Source: Falsiroseomonas bella
Lineage (GTDB): Bacteria; Pseudomonadota; Alphaproteobacteria; Acetobacterales; Acetobacteraceae
Length of the DNA stretch: 64,000 nt
NCBI RefSeq assembly: GCF_003173615.1
Contig: NZ_QGNA01000002.1
Span: 496,001-560,000, forward strand
Reading direction: 5' to 3'
In this document: positions 34,055-43,192 of the stretch, piece after piece
How positions within the stretch are numbered: the first letter of the stretch is position 1
Layout: each line of letters starts with the position of its first letter
Program-made: the position numbers and the translations under genes
The notes under the pieces: generated by a model
The model's database searches: none
Seen by the model: the letters and a program-made list of their open reading frames with translations, nothing else
What the model was told of the DNA's origin: nothing

Positions 34055-34130
34055 GTCCCATTCGTCTAGAGGCCTAGGACACCGCCCTCTCACGGCGGCA
34101 ACAGGGGTTCGAATCCCCTATGGGACGCCA
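34055..34130 (+). tRNA. tRNA-Glu (anticodon CTC), CCA encoded
   Basis: Cloverleaf visible: acceptor GTCCCAT pairs with ATGGGAC; the anticodon arm CCGCC-CTCTCAC-GGCGG has anticodon CTC; the T arm is AGGGG-TTCGAAT-CCCCT. Discriminator G at 34127 is followed by encoded CCA at 34128-34130. It reads codon GAG. A GC hairpin with a T-run lies about 95 bases downstream. Confidence 0.96.
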
Positions 34131-34222
34131 GACTTTTCAAACACTTAGATGCGCCATGCTCGGCATGGTCCAATCTTGGGGTCCAAGATCGCCTCGGCAG
34201 GTGGTTGCGCCGCTCCCCATCG

Positions 34223-34247
34223 CGCGCGCGTGCGCGCGTGTTTTTTT
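34223..34247 (+). terminator. Rho-independent terminator after tRNA-Glu
   Basis: CGCGCG, loop CGTG, CGCGCG, then TG and seven T at 34241-34247. It is the only hairpin plus T-run seen in this part of the window, on the strand and at the distance expected for ending the tRNA transcript. Confidence 0.65.
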
Positions 34248-34499
34248 CCTCGGGTACTTCCCGGTGTCGTGACGATGTAGGGGTAAAGCGGCATCGTGCG
34301 GCTAGGCTGGCACGCACAACAGGGATTCCTCACCCGTTGCAAGATACTCCGGCCACCGGCCGTGCGACCTCAAACAAGCTGCTACAGGGTTGGAAGCTTC
34401 ATCTCCTGACACTGGGCGATCCTTGCTCGGCGGTCTGACTGCCGCTGCCTAGCGTGCGCGCATCCTTTCCGTCCGGGCAGGCGACGCTCCGCGGCGCGG

Positions 34500-34676
34500 T
34501 TGATGGCGGGGAAGTCGGGCGGCGGCTTCGATACCGCGATGCGCTCCACCGCCACCTTCTGGCGCTCCGTTAGCGGCAGGCGCGCGGCCTGCCGCTTGAG
34601 GTCCGACAGGAAGGCGCGCGTCCTATGGGAGAGCCCGCCATGCGCGAGCAGCGCCGCAATCCAGGGTCGCGGTCAT
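34500..34676 (-). pseudogene. Frameshifted remnant of an unrecognised protein
   Basis: An ATG at 34676 overlaps the stop of the preceding small frame (ATGA). After five codons the frame must shift by one to continue as a protein-like stretch: WIAALLAHGGLSHRTRAFL, then a basic helical segment LKRQAARLPLTERQKVAVER. In the original frame it ends after 17 codons. I do not recognise the family. Codon usage in the shifted frame is normal for this genome, which suggests decay of a once-real gene. Confidence 0.35.
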
Positions 34677-34807
34677 CGCGAGTCCCCTTCCAGCCACGCC
34701 GAGGCGAGCGCGATGGCACCGCCATGTTCCAGCGTCGCGGCGGCCAGCGCCTCGCCGCGTGCGTTGGGCCGCGTCAGGCCGGCATCGTGTGTCAGTAGCG
34801 CCGACAT
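34673..34807 (-). CDS. Possible small ORF or 3' end of an unrecognised gene (44 residues)
   Basis: ATG at 34807, beginning MSALLTHDAGLTRPNARGEA and ending LASAWLEGDSR, stop overlapping the start of the next remnant by ATGA. The coupling and composition look like real coding DNA, but no family is recognised and it may be the tail of a longer lost gene. Confidence 0.3.
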   Translation of the reverse strand: MSALLTHDAGLTRPNARGEALAAATLEHGGAIALASAWLEGDSR

Positions 34808-35271
34808 GCCGCCGGTCCGCACATGCTGCGCCCGGCGGTTTTCACGTCGGGGACTCCGCGCCGAGCATCCGGCGCACGGAATTTGCGTCTACCAGTGTCC
34901 GGTACCAGTGTCGGGCCGCCGCAGCGTGGCGGGATGCAGGCTCGAGAGGCCCGGGGCGCGAGCAGGCGATCCTTGTCGGCGTCACGGCGGGCCGGCACCG
35001 CTTGCGTGTGGATCGGCCGCGCCCACCGGCCCGCCCGCCGGCATCTGCGGATCCTGAAAAGGCGTGATCGAGGGTCCGACGCACGCAGGCGAGCCGGTCG
35101 TTATTGATGCAAGCTGAGGTTGTTCAAAGCATAGCCGATGCAGCACAGCCTCTTCGGCCGGGTTCGATGATGCGCCGCAGTATTCGGTCGACCGTTGTGT
35201 AAACCTTCCGATTACATCACTGTGAAGAGGGGTGCCGGCAACAGGCGCTCGCGAAGGGAGAGTCCGGCGTC

Positions 35272-38200
35272 ATGGTGGCCATTCGGATCAGCGGCGTCCA
35301 GAGCGCGATCACCACGGACGAGGAAAAGCTCAACGCGCCAGTTGATCCTCTGATCCCTCCCTCCGATACCCTCTTCGGTCAGCCCCGCGGTCTGCTTCCC
35401 TTCGCCGGGGTCACGGTCCAGTACGGCGCCTACCTGAACGGCGGCGCGCAGTTCAGCGCGGCGACCGCCGGCCAGTTGGGCAACTCGACCGTGGATGTCA
35501 CGATCACCATCAGCGGCCTCGCGCCCGGCGAGATGTTCATCGACAACGTGGGCAAGCTCGCCGTCATGAGTGCCAGTGGCGGCGTCAGGACCGCCACCCT
35601 GATCCTGCAGGACGTCGTCGAGTCCGGGAAGGCCGACTTCGTGACCCGCGTGGTGAGGGGATTGGAACTGGCCAGCACCAGCGACACGCCGCCAGCACAG
35701 CACGCGCTCACGGTCTCGATCGACGATCCGAAGACCGACAAGGGCTCCTTCAGCACCATCCTCAACGTCACGCCCTACAACGACGGTCCGTCGGTCGTAT
35801 GGGCTCCTGCGCCTACGAAAGGGAACTTCGGAAACTACACCGTGCCCGAGGGCTCCCGCGAAGTCGGCGGGTTCATCTTCGGCAAGGATCCGGAGACGGG
35901 CGAGGCAGGCACGCGCAGCCTGATCGGGCCGGATGCGTCGCGCTTCGAGATGGATGCCGTCGGCTTCCTGCGCTTCCGCACCGCGCCCGACTTTGAGACG
36001 CCGCGCGACGCCAATGGCGACAACATCTATGAGCTGTTCGTCGAGACCAGGGACGCGAGCGGCAGCCAGACCCAGGGCTTCGAGCTTCTCCCCCTGAAGA
36101 TCACCGTCACGAACAGGGCGGAGACGGCGAGACTCGGCGGCCTGACCAGCCTGCTGGAACTCAGCGAAAACGCGGTGAACGCGCAGCCACGGGTGATCGA
36201 TCCCGATATCGGCTATACCGCCGGCGACAAGCCCCGCGAACTGCTCGTCACCGGCCTGCTGGCGGAGGATGCCGTCAGCTTCGTGCCGGTCTTCTCGGCC
36301 GACGGCCAGAGCTACCTGGTGGACGACCTGGGTGACGGCTCCGGCTCGATCCTGCGCGACGGCAGCCTGATCGCCAGCTTCGCGGGCGGCCGGGGCAACA
36401 ACCTGCGCGTGACCTTCGAAGCCATCGCGACGCCGGGCGACGTGGATGCGCTGCTCGACCACGTCACCTACCAGAACCTCAGCGACACGCCGACATTCAG
36501 CCGCAGCCTGAGCTTCAGGGTCACCGATGTCACCGGCGGCGTGGCGAACCGGCCCATCGCCTCGACCTTCACGGAACTGACCGGCAGCGCCAATCCCTTC
36601 GCAGGGATCGATGTCGGCAGCTTCTCCTCGCCGGCGCGCGTGGACCTCGTGCATCCGCGCGGTGATCTGAGCCTCGATGGCCGGCCCGATCTCGTCCTGG
36701 GCGAGGGCGCGGGCGGGCTCGTCGTGCTGCGCGCGACCGGCGGCAATCCGGCCTGGGAGCTCGGCTTCCCGCCCTTCGGCACCCATTCGCTGATGCAGTC
36801 CGGCGGGGTCCCGTACGACTTCGGCGAGCGCAGCGCGCCGGCGGCGGTGGACCTCGACCGCGACGGCGTGGCGGAGATCGTCGTCGGCGGCACGGACGGC
36901 CAGCTCCGGGTGTTCAAGGTGAACAGTTCCAACGACCTCTACCAGGAGCAGGTCGGGGCCGCGAACCCCTTCGCCTACGCACAGCACCAGTGGATCGGCG
37001 CCCTCACCGGCCGACAGCTCGGCACCTTCCTGGAGCGGCAGCAGGTGGATGTCGGCGCGGGATCGGTCCCGGCCTTCGGCGACATCGATCGCGACGGCCT
37101 GACCGATCTGGTGGTCAGCAACAGCGCCGGGCGGTTCTTCGTCTACAAGAACCTCGGCCACGACTTCCTGGAACGCGCGTCCCGAGAGGTGGAAGTTCTT
37201 TTCGGCGCCGCACTGCCGGCGGAGGGCTTCCGCCAGTTCGTGACCTATGAGGACGCCTGGCTGATCAATGGCGGCGAGCTGCGGCCGAGCCTGCGCTGGT
37301 CCAGCAATCCTCTGGCCGGCGTGGACGGCAACAATGGCGCGGCGCCGGCGCTGGTGGACCTCGACCTGGACGGGTGGCTCGATCTCGTGGTCGGCGACAA
37401 TGCGGGGCGGTTCGAGGCTTTCCGCAACGCCGCAGGCGGCTTCACGCCCTTCGCCACCAATCCCTTCGCGGGCATCGACGTCGGCGACGGCGCGCGGCCG
37501 TTCTTCCAGGACCTGGATGGCGACCTGCTGCCGGACCTGATCGTCGGCAACGAGCAGGGCACGCTTCGCGCCTGGAAGAACACGACGAATCCGGGCGCGC
37601 GCGTCGAGATCCAGGTCGCGCCGCAGAACGACGCACCAAGGATCGTCATCCCGCCGGGCCCCTACACCTTCACCGAAGGCGACCTCATCGCGATCCAGGC
37701 ATCCGTCGTCGATCCCGACGGGCCGATCCTCTTCAAGCCCTGGTCGCTCACCGGGAACGACGCAGGACGGTTCACGATCTCCGACAACGGGCTCATCCGC
37801 TTCGTGGGGACGACGGACTTCGAGCTGCCCACCGACAGCGACGGCAACAACGTCTATCTCGCCACCATCCAGTATTTCGACGGCTACAGCACGGCATCGG
37901 CGCCGCTGAGCGTCACCATCGCCGACCGGGTTGAGACGTCGGTCGTCTCCGGGCTGAACACCAACCTGCTGACCAGCGAGCAGGCGGCCGCGACCCGCCT
38001 CGATACCGATGTCTCCTTCACGCATGGCTGGCCCGTGGCGAACCAGCAGATGGTCGTGTCGGGCCTCGCACCTGGCGACGTGGTCGCGATCGCAAGCGGC
38101 GACGGGCTGACCACGATCGGCGCCAACCTGATCTTCGGCACCACGGTGATCGGCAGCGTCTCCGGCGGCCAGGGCAACAACCTGGTGGTGACACTGAATG

Positions 38201-41200
38201 GGTTCGCGACGCCGCTGGCCGTGGAGCGGCTGATCGAGGCGCTGACATTCCGGAACACCTCCGACACGCCGCAGCAGAGCCGCACGCTGGTGATCGACAT
38301 GCCCGGCGGCGCCGATGGCAGCCTGAACGGCGTGGCCGGCGGGCGCCGCTACGTGGAGCAGACCGGTGACGCGAACCCCTTCTTCGGCATCGCCACGGGC
38401 TTCGGCAACATCGCGCCCGCGCTGCTCGACGTTACCGGCGATGGCCGGCTGGATGTCACCTACGGCACCACGCTCGGCTTCCTGCAGACCTGGCGCAACC
38501 AGCCCATCCCCACCGAGCTCGTCGGCTACGACTTCCGCGGCATCGCCGATGCGGACAACCCGCTGGCCGGCATCGCGCTGCCGCCGGGCATCCAGAATGC
38601 CGCGCCGGCCTTCGGCGACATCGATGGCGACGGCCGCAAGGACCTGGTGGTCGGCAGCAGCTCCGGCATCTATGCCTGGAAGAACACCGAAGCCGGCTTC
38701 GTGCCCTTCGCCAGCAACCCGATGCCGAATCCGGCCGCGGCGCCGGGCAACACCGACAACACCGCCACGCTGGTGAACCTGGACGCGGACGCCGCGCTCG
38801 AGCTCGTCATCGGCACGGCGACGGCGATCCACGCCTATGACTGGAACGGCACCGCCTTCGTCCACAACGCGAACACCTTTGCCGGGCAGGAGGTGGCCGA
38901 CTACCGCGGCATCCAGTTCATCGACCTCAACGGCGACGGCTTCCTCGACTTCATCACCGGCGCAGCCGATGGCCAGATCGTCGGCTGGCGGCGCAACGTG
39001 GCGGGCGAGGGCACGTTTGAGATCAACGCCCCGCGCACCTATTCGCCGATCGGCCCCCACCCGTTCCGCGGCATCGATGTGGGCGACCGTTCCCGCCCCT
39101 ATCTCGGCGACGTGGACGGGGACGGCTTCACCGACCTGGTGGTCGGCAACGCCGCCGGGGAGATCCGCTTCTTCCGCAACCTGCCGATGCAGCCCAGCAT
39201 CACCATCCAGGTCACGCCGGTGAATGATGCGCCGGCGCCGACGGTGCCGGCCTCGCCGGTCGTCGTCGCCGTGGAGGAGGGCTTCACCGGCGTCGTGCAT
39301 CGCTTCGTCGTCACCGATCCCGACGCGTCCATGCAACTGCGCCTGTTCGGCGACGACGCAGCGCGCTTCGTGATCGACCAGGATGACGGCGAGATCCGCT
39401 TCGCCGCCGCGCCGGATTTCGAGGTACCGGCAGACCGCGACCGCAACGGCAGCTACAGCTTCACCGTCGGCTTCGAGGATTACGGCAACCCGACCGGAAC
39501 CGGCACGCACTTCAATGCCTCGGTCTATGCCGTGACGGTCAACGTGACCGACAAGGCCGAGCCGACGCGCCTCGACGCACTGCCGGCAACGCTGGCCTTC
39601 ACCGAAGGCCAGGCGGCGTGGCGTCTCTTCGGCGGCGCCGACTTCACTGCCGGCACGGCGCTCGGTGGCGCGACGCTCCGCATCAGCGGTCTGGACACGG
39701 CGGACGTCATCTCGATCCTGAGTGCCGGGACGATCAGCTACGCGGCCGGCCAGGTGACGTCGAACGGCGTGACCTTCGCCACGGCCACGGGCGGCGTCGG
39801 CAGCGACTTCGTCATCACCTTCGGCGCCAACGCGACCGAGGCGATGGTCGACCAGCTGATCGACTTCCTGACCTTCTACAATGGCGACGACTCGCCGACG
39901 GCGACGCGCACGCTGGCCTTCACCTACAGCGGCCCGGGTGGCCAGCAGTTCGAGGCCGGCTCCACCGTCAGCACCACCCTGACGGTGCGCGCCACCAACG
40001 ACGCGCCGGCGATCGGCAACGCGCCGCTCTCCATCGGCTACGTCAACGAGAACAGCACCGACATCGCCTTCCAGGCCATCGGCACCGACCCCGATGGCGA
40101 CACCATCACCTGGTCCATCAGCGGCCTTGATTCCGGCTTCCTGCTGGTGGACCCGCAGACCGGCGCGGTGCGGCTCAAGGATCCGGCCGATTTCGAGAAC
40201 CTGCCGGCCGCCGCGCCCGGCGGCGTCTTCGAGTTCAACCTCAACGCCAGCGACGGACGCCTCTCCGCGAGCGGCACGTTCCAGATCGTCGTGCAGAACG
40301 TGAACGAGGGCTCGTCGCTCACCGGCTTAGGCCCGCAGATGCAGACGCAGGAAGGCGCGGCGCCGGCGTTGCTGGACGAAAGCGTCGTTTTCACGCGCGC
40401 GGACCCGCTCGACGGCACGCAGCTCGTCGTCAGCGGCCTGGTCGCCGGCGACGAGGTCTCGGTGCTCGACGGCGGCGCGCTTGGCGGCATCGGCTTCGTC
40501 GGCGGCGTGGTGAGCTTCGGCGGCACGGCGATCGGCACCGCAACCGGCGGCAGCGGCGGCAGCGACTTCGTCGTGACGCTGAACGGCGATGCCACGCAGC
40601 AGGCCGTGGACGCGCTGATCGAGGCGCTGACCTTCCGCAACGCCAGCCCGACGGCAGCCGCCTCGCGCACGCTGCGCCTCGATTTGGTGGATGCCGATGA
40701 CATGCACCTCACCGCCGGCCCGCCCTATGGGCAGGAGATCGTGGTGCAGGTCCTGCCGGTGAACCAGGCGCCGGACGGGCCGCTGCATGTGGTGCTGCCG
40801 GCGACCGACGAGGACAACGCAGTCATTCTCTCGCAGAACGCGCTGCTGGCGGACTGGAGCGACCCCGACGGCGACACGCTCTCCGTCGTGAACCTGTCCT
40901 CGCCGACGCGGCCCTTCGTGCGCATCGACACCGGCGCGGACGTGATCTTCGTCGCGCAGCCGCCGCAGCAGGGCCAGGAGTTCGTCGGGCCGCTGGTCAT
41001 CACCTTCGGTGTCTCGGACGGCAACACCGTGGTCGCGGCAAGCGTCGAGGTGCCGCTGACGCCCGAGAACGACGCGCCCTTCGCGCCGCTCGGCTACGGA
41101 CTGCCGGCGATCGACGAGGACGAGACTGCCACCATCACCGCGGACGATCTTCTTGCGCTCTGGATCGACCCGGAGGGCGACGCGCTGACAGCGAGCAACG

Positions 41201-43116
41201 TCTCGGCTTCCCTCGGCACGGTGCAGGAGGTCGGCCCGGGCGAGTGGGAGTACACGCCGCCGGCCGACTACGCCGGCAACGTCGTGTTCTTCTTCGACGT
41301 CTCGGACGGCACGGTGACAGTGCCGGGCGGCAACGTGGTGCTGTTCGTGGTGCCGGTGAACGATGCCCCGACCGGGCCCGGCAACATCGTGCTGCCCTCC
41401 CTGCCGGAAGACACCGACGGTTTCGTCACGGCCGCCGAGCTGCTGACCGGCTGGACCGACATCGACACAATCGAGCTGTCCGTCGTCGCCCTGACCACCT
41501 CGACGCCCGGCGCGGTGGTGGAGAGCCTCGGCGGTGGCGAGTGGCGCGTGCGCGGCGCGCCGGACGACGAGGGGGGCATTGCGCTCGCCTATGTGGTGAG
41601 CGACGGCACCGACACGGCCGCCGGCACCGCGACGATCGACTTGACGAAGGCCGCCGAGCAACCGGTCGGGCCCTCCGACGTGCTGCTCTTCCCCGGCCTG
41701 CTCGAAGAGGGCATGCGGGAGATCACCGCGGCCGAGCTGCTGGCCGGCTGGAGCCATCCGGACGGGCTGGAGCTCTCGGTGCTGGACCTCGTCGCCGGCG
41801 CGGGCGCGCTGACGCAGATCGACGCGGGGCGCTGGAGCTACCAGGCGGCGCAGGATGACGACGGCGCGGCCGGCTTCACCTACCTGGTGACCGACGGCGC
41901 GGCGACCGTGCCCGGCAGCGCGACGATGGACCTCCTCCCGGTGCAGGATGCGCCGATCGGCCCGGCGCTGATCGCGCTGTCGCCGGTCGCCGAGGACTTC
42001 CTCACCACCATCAACGTCGCGGATCTCCTGGCCGGCTGGAGCGATCCGGACGATGACGAGCTGGCGGTGCTGAACCTCGTCGCGTCCTCCGGCACGCTGA
42101 CGCCGCTGGCGGGCGGCGGCTGGAGCTTCCGCGGCGCGGCGGACGACGACAGCTTCGTGGACTTCACCTACCAGGTCAGCGACGGGACGACGACGGTGGC
42201 CGCAGCGGCGCAGCTCGAGCTGCTGCCGGTCACCGCCGGCCTGATCCGGACCGGCAACGGCGGCGCCAACAGCATCGCGGGCGGTGCGGACAACGACACC
42301 ATCAGCGGCCTCGCGGGCGACGACAGCCTGTTCGGCAATGCCGGTAACGACGCGCTGCTGGGCAGCACAGGCAACGACCTGCTCGAAGGCGGCTCCGGTT
42401 TCGACAGGCTGACCGGCAGCAGCGGAGCCGACAGCCTCCTTGGCGGGGACGATGCAGACACGCTGAACGGCGGGGATGGCGCCGACCTGATGGAGGGCGG
42501 TGCAGGCAACGACCTGTACGACCTGGTCGACCCGGGCGACATCATCGTCGAGGCGTCGGGCGGAGGTCGCGACACCGTGCGAAGCCGCTTCGACTGGTCG
42601 CTGGAGGAGGAGGTCGAGGACCTGGTGCTCGTCGGCACCGGCGCGGCAAGCGGCACCGGCAATGCAGCAGCCAACGTCCTCATTGGGAATGCGGCTGGCA
42701 ACGCGCTCGACGGCGGGGGAGGAGACGACAAGCTGTATGGCCGCGCCGGAAACGATACCTTGCGCGGCGGCCTCGGCGCGGACTCGCTGTACGGCGAGGG
42801 TGATGCCGACACGTACCACTACGGCTCGGCGTCCGAAGGCGGCGATCGCATCGTCGCCTATCGCGGGGTGGCGGACACCATCACGGTGTCCGGTCTCGGC
42901 TTCGGCCTCGATCCCGGCACCGACCTCGTCGCCACCGGACGCTATGCGGCGAATGCGACGGGAACGGCGAAGGGCGGGCTGGGCCAGTTCATCTGGGACA
43001 CCGACGACTTCACCCTGAGCTGGGACGCAGACGGCGAGGGCCTGAACTCACCGATACTCATCGCCGACCTGAGGGGCGCCGCGAACTGGTCCGGTTCGGA
43101 GCTCATCGTCGTGTGA
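35272..43116 (+). CDS. Giant secreted/surface protein with FG-GAP, cadherin-like and RTX calcium-binding repeats
   Basis: 2614 residues, no classical signal peptide. Residues about 440-760 and 1045-1300 hold FG-GAP/VCBS-type repeats with calcium-loop motifs such as DIDRDGLTDLVV and DVDGDGFTDLVVGN. A block of the form LTFRNTSDTPQQSRTL recurs four times (near residues 390, 983, 1525 and 1780). Residues about 1835-2320 are five tandem cadherin-like units of roughly 97-103 residues. Residues about 2326-2510 contain some twelve RTX nonapeptides (GGxGxDxxx). The C-terminal 100 residues resemble the export signal region of type I secreted proteins. Adhesion or matrix function is inferred; no type I exporter gene is in the window. 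Start ATG 35272 has a GAAGGGAGAG site upstream. Confidence 0.88.
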   Translation: MVAIRISGVQSAITTDEEKLNAPVDPLIPPSDTLFGQPRGLLPFAGVTVQYGAYLNGGAQFSAATAGQLGNSTVDVTITISGLAPGEMFIDNVGKLAVMSASGGVRTATLILQDVVESGKADFVTRVVRGLELASTSDTPPAQHALTVSIDDPKTDKGSFSTILNVTPYNDGPSVVWAPAPTKGNFGNYTVPEGSREVGGFIFGKDPETGEAGTRSLIGPDASRFEMDAVGFLRFRTAPDFETPRDANGDNIYELFVETRDASGSQTQGFELLPLKITVTNRAETARLGGLTSLLELSENAVNAQPRVIDPDIGYTAGDKPRELLVTGLLAEDAVSFVPVFSADGQSYLVDDLGDGSGSILRDGSLIASFAGGRGNNLRVTFEAIATPGDVDALLDHVTYQNLSDTPTFSRSLSFRVTDVTGGVANRPIASTFTELTGSANPFAGIDVGSFSSPARVDLVHPRGDLSLDGRPDLVLGEGAGGLVVLRATGGNPAWELGFPPFGTHSLMQSGGVPYDFGERSAPAAVDLDRDGVAEIVVGGTDGQLRVFKVNSSNDLYQEQVGAANPFAYAQHQWIGALTGRQLGTFLERQQVDVGAGSVPAFGDIDRDGLTDLVVSNSAGRFFVYKNLGHDFLERASREVEVLFGAALPAEGFRQFVTYEDAWLINGGELRPSLRWSSNPLAGVDGNNGAAPALVDLDLDGWLDLVVGDNAGRFEAFRNAAGGFTPFATNPFAGIDVGDGARPFFQDLDGDLLPDLIVGNEQGTLRAWKNTTNPGARVEIQVAPQNDAPRIVIPPGPYTFTEGDLIAIQASVVDPDGPILFKPWSLTGNDAGRFTISDNGLIRFVGTTDFELPTDSDGNNVYLATIQYFDGYSTASAPLSVTIADRVETSVVSGLNTNLLTSEQAAATRLDTDVSFTHGWPVANQQMVVSGLAPGDVVAIASGDGLTTIGANLIFGTTVIGSVSGGQGNNLVVTLNGFATPLAVERLIEALTFRNTSDTPQQSRTLVIDMPGGADGSLNGVAGGRRYVEQTGDANPFFGIATGFGNIAPALLDVTGDGRLDVTYGTTLGFLQTWRNQPIPTELVGYDFRGIADADNPLAGIALPPGIQNAAPAFGDIDGDGRKDLVVGSSSGIYAWKNTEAGFVPFASNPMPNPAAAPGNTDNTATLVNLDADAALELVIGTATAIHAYDWNGTAFVHNANTFAGQEVADYRGIQFIDLNGDGFLDFITGAADGQIVGWRRNVAGEGTFEINAPRTYSPIGPHPFRGIDVGDRSRPYLGDVDGDGFTDLVVGNAAGEIRFFRNLPMQPSITIQVTPVNDAPAPTVPASPVVVAVEEGFTGVVHRFVVTDPDASMQLRLFGDDAARFVIDQDDGEIRFAAAPDFEVPADRDRNGSYSFTVGFEDYGNPTGTGTHFNASVYAVTVNVTDKAEPTRLDALPATLAFTEGQAAWRLFGGADFTAGTALGGATLRISGLDTADVISILSAGTISYAAGQVTSNGVTFATATGGVGSDFVITFGANATEAMVDQLIDFLTFYNGDDSPTATRTLAFTYSGPGGQQFEAGSTVSTTLTVRATNDAPAIGNAPLSIGYVNENSTDIAFQAIGTDPDGDTITWSISGLDSGFLLVDPQTGAVRLKDPADFENLPAAAPGGVFEFNLNASDGRLSASGTFQIVVQNVNEGSSLTGLGPQMQTQEGAAPALLDESVVFTRADPLDGTQLVVSGLVAGDEVSVLDGGALGGIGFVGGVVSFGGTAIGTATGGSGGSDFVVTLNGDATQQAVDALIEALTFRNASPTAAASRTLRLDLVDADDMHLTAGPPYGQEIVVQVLPVNQAPDGPLHVVLPATDEDNAVILSQNALLADWSDPDGDTLSVVNLSSPTRPFVRIDTGADVIFVAQPPQQGQEFVGPLVITFGVSDGNTVVAASVEVPLTPENDAPFAPLGYGLPAIDEDETATITADDLLALWIDPEGDALTASNVSASLGTVQEVGPGEWEYTPPADYAGNVVFFFDVSDGTVTVPGGNVVLFVVPVNDAPTGPGNIVLPSLPEDTDGFVTAAELLTGWTDIDTIELSVVALTTSTPGAVVESLGGGEWRVRGAPDDEGGIALAYVVSDGTDTAAGTATIDLTKAAEQPVGPSDVLLFPGLLEEGMREITAAELLAGWSHPDGLELSVLDLVAGAGALTQIDAGRWSYQAAQDDDGAAGFTYLVTDGAATVPGSATMDLLPVQDAPIGPALIALSPVAEDFLTTINVADLLAGWSDPDDDELAVLNLVASSGTLTPLAGGGWSFRGAADDDSFVDFTYQVSDGTTTVAAAAQLELLPVTAGLIRTGNGGANSIAGGADNDTISGLAGDDSLFGNAGNDALLGSTGNDLLEGGSGFDRLTGSSGADSLLGGDDADTLNGGDGADLMEGGAGNDLYDLVDPGDIIVEASGGGRDTVRSRFDWSLEEEVEDLVLVGTGAASGTGNAAANVLIGNAAGNALDGGGGDDKLYGRAGNDTLRGGLGADSLYGEGDADTYHYGSASEGGDRIVAYRGVADTITVSGLGFGLDPGTDLVATGRYAANATGTAKGGLGQFIWDTDDFTLSWDADGEGLNSPILIADLRGAANWSGSELIVV
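40774..42230 (+). repeat. Five tandem cadherin-like repeats inside the giant RTX protein
   Basis: Units begin near 40774, 41083, 41377, 41668 and 41956, so the period is about 290-310 bases. Each encodes an ED-containing start, LLAxWxDPDGDxLxVxNL in the first half and a [FV]xYxVSDG motif in the second. The DNA has diverged between copies, while the protein pattern is kept. Confidence 0.8.
42250..42810 (+). repeat. RTX nonapeptide repeats (calcium-binding)
   Basis: About twelve nine-residue units such as GLAGDDSLF, GNAGNDALL, GGDGADLME and GRAGNDTLR, in two blocks separated by a linker. These fold into a parallel beta-roll on binding calcium after type I export. Confidence 0.9.
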
Positions 43117-43192
43117 TGGCGCCACGACGGGCCTGTTGAGAACGGCGCGGCGCTCTACCGCCGCCGCCGAACCACCTCCGCAGGTTCCTTCG

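Larger units (their letters stand above)
34131..35271. other. Gene-poor region (about 1.1 kb) with decayed minus-strand reading frames
   Basis: No intact recognisable gene lies between tRNA-Glu and the giant RTX gene. Several short minus-strand frames read like protein but are broken by frameshifts or stops (see 34500-34676 and 34673-34807; a further tail ending in WYRTLVDANSVRRMLG stops at 34842). The last 150 bases are less GC-rich and should hold the promoter of the RTX gene. No copy of the tRNA 3' end was found here, so there is no evidence of an integrated island using the tRNA. Confidence 0.6.

Noticed and set aside
34055-35271. Genomic island integrated at tRNA-Glu
   Set aside because: No integrase gene and no second copy of the tRNA 3' end were found downstream within the window.
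35212-39510. 1432-residue minus-strand open frame, and a similar one at 40327-42819
   Set aside because: Antisense to the RTX protein, whose repeat structure and acidic calcium motifs are unmistakable; the antisense frames only mirror its codon pattern.
42250-42810. CRISPR-like or DNA tandem repeat array
   Set aside because: The periodicity is 27 bases from RTX nonapeptides inside a coding frame, with diverged DNA; there are no identical repeats with spacers anywhere in the window.
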